Origin: a bacterium
Lineage (GTDB): Bacteria; Bdellovibrionota; FAC87; UBA2466
Length of the DNA: 8,696 bases
Assembly: GCA_019750655.1 (NCBI GenBank)
Contig: JAIEOG010000116.1
Coordinates: 1-8,696 of the forward strand
Reading direction: 5' to 3'
Positions 6,338 to 8,696 of this stretch are shown in pieces. Position 1 is the first letter of the stretch. Each line of letters begins with the position of its first letter. The notes beneath the pieces are model-generated. The model made no database searches, was not told where the DNA came from, and was given only the letters and a program-made list of their open reading frames with translations. The translations under genes and the position numbers were made by a program.

Positions 6338-7201
6338 ATGAAGAGACTCGTCTGGCTCGCGCCTGTGTTCTTGTGTGGTTGTCTTTTGCAGCAAACCGAT
6401 CCCGCCCCGGTGAAAACCAAGGGCGTTCTTATGGGTTCGTTGATGGTGGAGACAAAGCAGTTTAGCAACATCACGGCGATGGGGCAGGTTTCCGCGGTTT
6501 TCAAACTCATCGAGCCGCAGGCGCCAGCGCCTAAAGCCATCACGGCGTTTTCGACTGTTTTGCAGGAAACTCGAGGTGTGTGCACTCGGAAGGTTTCGCC
6601 CAATGTCGATGTGAAACAGGAAGACCCCGAATACACCGATGTGGGAGATGTGGTTTTTGGCCCAGCACTCCAACAAGCTGCCACGCCGCTCATCAAAGGC
6701 GACAACCGCGAATACTTCACGTCTATCAGCCCGGCTTTCCCCGCAGGCGCCTTTCAGTTCCAGACGACGGGCACAGACAAAGTCGACCGGGTGGCCGGTG
6801 CAATGCTCTCGATGCCCGAGCCGGTGACAGGCTTGCGTATTAACGGCAAAGATTTCGGCGACCCGCTTCTTAAACTAACGGTCGACCACCCCGTGACCTA
6901 CTTCTGGAGAATGCCGGGCGTTGAGAACTCAAAAGATCAGCTTTTGATTCGGTTCGTGGCGAAGGACGCAGACAATGTCTATGAAGTGAGCTGCCGGCGC
7001 CCAGAGTCCGATCTTGCTAGCCAAGCCGGTTTTCGCGAATGGGAAATCGACAGCAGCTGGTTCCAAGACTTCCCCGAAAACAAGCGCGTAGAAACCTACT
7101 TTATGCGCTACCACGCAATGGCTGTGAGAGACCGCGTTTCCGACATCGAGTCCTACGGCATCCGCACGTATTACATGGGCTTAGACTGGAAGCAGCCCTA
7201 G
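6338..7201 (+). CDS. Predicted lipoprotein of unknown function
   Basis: I do not recognise this 287-residue protein as a named family. It starts with a short lipoprotein signal peptide: MKR, a hydrophobic core, then the lipobox LCGC with the lipidated Cys predicted at position 15. The Cys at the -2 position (C13) is slightly unusual. The residues after C15 (LLQQTDPAP) have no Asp at +2, which by the enterobacterial rule would favour the outer membrane. The mature part has only two other cysteines, C82 and C219, which could form a disulfide. The central and C-terminal part (about 165-250) alternates short hydrophobic strands with VTYFWRMPG, LLIRFVAKD and YEVSCRRP, then WEIDSSWFQDFP. This suggests a beta-sandwich layout like that seen in many deltaproteobacterial surface lipoproteins (inference from pattern only). 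It follows xerD by 38 bp on the same strand and may be the last gene of that transcript. Its tie to flagella is unproven. Confidence 0.8.
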   Translation: MKRLVWLAPVFLCGCLLQQTDPAPVKTKGVLMGSLMVETKQFSNITAMGQVSAVFKLIEPQAPAPKAITAFSTVLQETRGVCTRKVSPNVDVKQEDPEYTDVGDVVFGPALQQAATPLIKGDNREYFTSISPAFPAGAFQFQTTGTDKVDRVAGAMLSMPEPVTGLRINGKDFGDPLLKLTVDHPVTYFWRMPGVENSKDQLLIRFVAKDADNVYEVSCRRPESDLASQAGFREWEIDSSWFQDFPENKRVETYFMRYHAMAVRDRVSDIESYGIRTYYMGLDWKQP

Positions 7202-7209
7202 TGGCTGCT
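7191..7209. terminator. Small perfect hairpin at the convergent gene junction, possible terminator
   Basis: AGCAGCC (7191-7197) pairs perfectly with GGCTGCT (7203-7209) across a 5-nt loop that contains the first two bases of the lipoprotein stop codon. It lies where two convergent genes meet, a place where a bidirectional terminator is expected. However, no T-run follows the stem on either strand, so it is not a classic intrinsic terminator. Confidence 0.35.
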
Positions 7210-7217
7210 GCGGCAAG

Positions 7218-7613
7218 CTAGTTGCAATCGAAAAATCCGAAGGGAATTTCTCTTACCGGTCCCGGGCTATCTAAGTCCGGGGTGCCATATACTGTGGCGC
7301 CGCAGTCGGCATTTTCCTTCCCACATTCAATGTAAATATAAAGGCCGATTTCCTTGCGGTCCTTTGGGCTGAAGGTGTGCGGCCGGCGCCAGCCCGTGCC
7401 TTTTTCTCGCTCATGGATCATTTCAAACTGGGGTTTGCTGCCGTCAGGGTAGTGGACCACCATCCCCGCCCAGAGGTCTTCAGCGGTAGTGGTTAGCAGG
7501 ATTTCCGAGATCCCAAGCTTGTTATCGCCAGCTTCTGGGGTGCAGTCGAACTTAATGACTTCGGCATGCAAGACCCCACAGAAGAACATCAAAACAAGAA
7601 ACGCTTTGTGCAT
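7218..7613 (-). CDS. Small secreted cysteine-containing protein of unknown function
   Basis: The 131-residue product starts with a Sec signal peptide (MHK, hydrophobic core to about residue 15, predicted cleavage after HA at 17), so the mature protein of about 114 residues should be periplasmic or secreted. The mature part has four cysteines (C24, C97, C104, C130), consistent with two disulfide bonds. It is polar with short strand-like stretches (EVIKFDC, LYIYIEC) and ends FGFFDCN. I recognise no family. The ribosome-binding site is weak (AAAGA just before the ATG). It lies 51 bp downstream of the PpiD-like gene on the same strand and could share its transcript. It converges with the lipoprotein gene, with 16 bp between the stop codons. 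A correct signal peptide followed by a plausible mature domain argues that this is a real gene. Confidence 0.75.
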   Translation of the reverse strand: MHKAFLVLMFFCGVLHAEVIKFDCTPEAGDNKLGISEILLTTTAEDLWAGMVVHYPDGSKPQFEMIHEREKGTGWRRPHTFSPKDRKEIGLYIYIECGKENADCGATVYGTPDLDSPGPVREIPFGFFDCN

Positions 7614-7664
7614 TCTTTAACAGCTAGCACAGGCTTTTCTGGCAGTAATGCCGCGGTGAACCGT
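7614..7664. other. Short intergenic gap between the PpiD-like and secreted-protein genes
   Basis: These 51 bp separate two genes on the - strand. They contain a 4-bp-stem hairpin (GGCA/TGCC, 7641-7652) without a T-run, and no promoter I can support. Read-through from the PpiD-like gene is the simpler reading. Confidence 0.4.
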
Positions 7665-8696
7665 CTATTCGAACTTCTGTACGATCCGGATGGAGGCGGA
7701 CTCTTTGATGTCCTCGATCCACTTCGTGAGAAGGGCGGATTCTAGCGCCGTCTCCGTTGCCGCTACGACGCTCGTGCGGTTGGCTTTTTCGTCAGCGGCC
7801 TTGGGGCCTGTGACGGAATCCAACCGGATGTAGAGCACGTCGTTGCCAGAAGCCACGAGCTTTGGAGCGACCGGTTTTGCCGATGATAGGGCAAAGACGG
7901 CGTCGAGCACTTCTTCCGATTGGCCGATTTGCGGGATAAAGCCCTGGCCCAAAGAGAAGGCGCCTGTCTTCTTGACTTCAATACCTGCCGCTTTCAGGTC
8001 GGCATCGATATTCTTACCCGCTGCGAGTTTGCCTTCCCATTCCGTGCGCTTCTTCGCCGCTACTTCCGTAGCGCGCTTTTCCTTCAAGACCGCTTCTGCG
8101 ATCTTTGGCTTCACGGTGTCCATCGGTTTCACAGTTTCCGGGCGTTGAGCCTTCACCATCAGCAAGAAAAAGCCGAAGGGTGTTTCCACAACAGGGCTCA
8201 CTTGGCCGGGTTGAAGCTTGTTAATGGCCGTTTCGAGTGCCGGCTCTAGAGATCCGCGGTTGACCCAACCGGCATTCCCGCCTTTTTTCGCATACTCGTC
8301 ATCTGAGTGCTTAGTAGCCAACGCTTCGAAATTCTGTGCGTTCGCTTCCTGAGCCACCTTTTCGATAGCCGCCTTAGCCTGCGCCTTTTTTTCTGCCGCC
8401 GCTTGGAAGGGGATCCCAACGCGAATCTGCCGCAGATCAACTGCTGCGGGCGTTGTGAAGTCCCGAAGATGCGAGTCGTAGTAGGTCTTCAAAGAATCTG
8501 CTGGTGCGGAGGCCAAGAAGGCATTCACTTCCGCGGCGCTTGGCGCTGCATTGCCCGCAAGGGCCTTGAGATCAATGCGTGCAAAACTCAAAGCGACTTG
8601 GGTTTCTTTCAGCTGGTATTCGCGATCCAGCATATCTGCCGGGACTTGCATGCGGCCAGAGAAGTAGCTCTGGAGGCGGCGAACCAGAAGATTTTC
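7665..8696 (-). CDS. PpiD-like periplasmic chaperone with parvulin-type domain (C-terminal part, cut by right edge)
   Basis: The frame stays open to the right edge (an internal ATG at 8649-8651 is not the start), leaving 343 C-terminal residues. Fragment residues about 1-85 are the end of a SurA/PpiD-type N-terminal helical region (ENLLVRRLQSYFSGRM, later YYDSHLRDFTTPA). A single parvulin-like domain follows (about 86-183): NFEALATKHSDD, KKGGNAGWVNRGSL, LQPGQVSPVVETPFGFF. A charged, helical C-terminal region of about 160 residues ends KFE. One parvulin domain plus a long C-terminal region fits PpiD better than SurA, which has two such domains; PrsA-type foldases are an alternative. PpiD is anchored in the inner membrane and assists newly exported proteins at the Sec translocon; the anchor would lie outside the window. 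The histidines usual at the two ends of active parvulin domains are missing (RQIRV, FGFFLLMV), suggesting a chaperone rather than an isomerase role. Confidence 0.85.
   Translation of the reverse strand, partial: ENLLVRRLQSYFSGRMQVPADMLDREYQLKETQVALSFARIDLKALAGNAAPSAAEVNAFLASAPADSLKTYYDSHLRDFTTPAAVDLRQIRVGIPFQAAAEKKAQAKAAIEKVAQEANAQNFEALATKHSDDEYAKKGGNAGWVNRGSLEPALETAINKLQPGQVSPVVETPFGFFLLMVKAQRPETVKPMDTVKPKIAEAVLKEKRATEVAAKKRTEWEGKLAAGKNIDADLKAAGIEVKKTGAFSLGQGFIPQIGQSEEVLDAVFALSSAKPVAPKLVASGNDVLYIRLDSVTGPKAADEKANRTSVVAATETALESALLTKWIEDIKESASIRIVQKFE

Noticed and set aside
7641..7652. Hairpin GGCA-GTAA-TGCC between the two - strand genes as a terminator
   Set aside because: The stem is only 4 bp and no T-run follows on the - strand.
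7843..8249. Open frames on the + strand opposite the PpiD-like gene
   Set aside because: They are antisense to a clear parvulin-family gene and show no signal peptide, motif or start signal.

Overview
The window holds the 3' part of a chromosomal flagellar export and assembly operon and its continuation into a tyrosine recombinase gene, followed by a small cell-envelope neighbourhood. Order on the + strand: flhB (3' end only), flhA, flhF, flhG, fliA, xerD-like, and an outer-membrane-type lipoprotein. On the - strand, converging on these, lie a small secreted cysteine-rich protein and the C-terminal part of a PpiD-like periplasmic folding factor that runs off the right edge. Coding density is very high. 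No stretch longer than about 55 bp lacks a gene, and I see no tRNA, rRNA, CRISPR, insertion sequence or phage signature.

The organism is a Gram-negative bacterium with a didermic envelope (lipoprotein signal peptide, PpiD-like protein). Its flhB-flhA-flhF-flhG-fliA order is typical of bacteria that control flagellar position and number with FlhF/FlhG. GC content looks moderate (mid-50s % by eye). The lipoprotein style and the flagellar gene order fit a Bdellovibrionota or other former deltaproteobacterial lineage, but this placement is inference.

From flhB to xerD the genes look like one transcription unit. The flhF and flhG ribosome-binding sites overlap the stop codon of the gene before, and flhG/fliA and fliA/xerD share ATGA stop-start overlaps. 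FlhB and FlhA form the export gate of the flagellar secretion system. FlhF and FlhG set where and how many flagella are built. FliA directs late flagellar transcription. The Xer recombinase presumably resolves chromosome dimers and shares only the transcript.

The window is mainly a well-known gene cluster, and I do not see a clearly new system. The most notable points are: (a) an FlhF whose GTPase motifs deviate at several catalytic or nucleotide-contacting positions, paired with an FlhG that has no room for the N-terminal DQAxxLR segment that activates FlhF elsewhere; (b) a PpiD-like parvulin domain lacking the usual histidines; (c) a Xer recombinase translationally coupled to a flagellar sigma factor; (d) two unrecognised envelope proteins that converge over a 16-bp gap with a perfect small hairpin.
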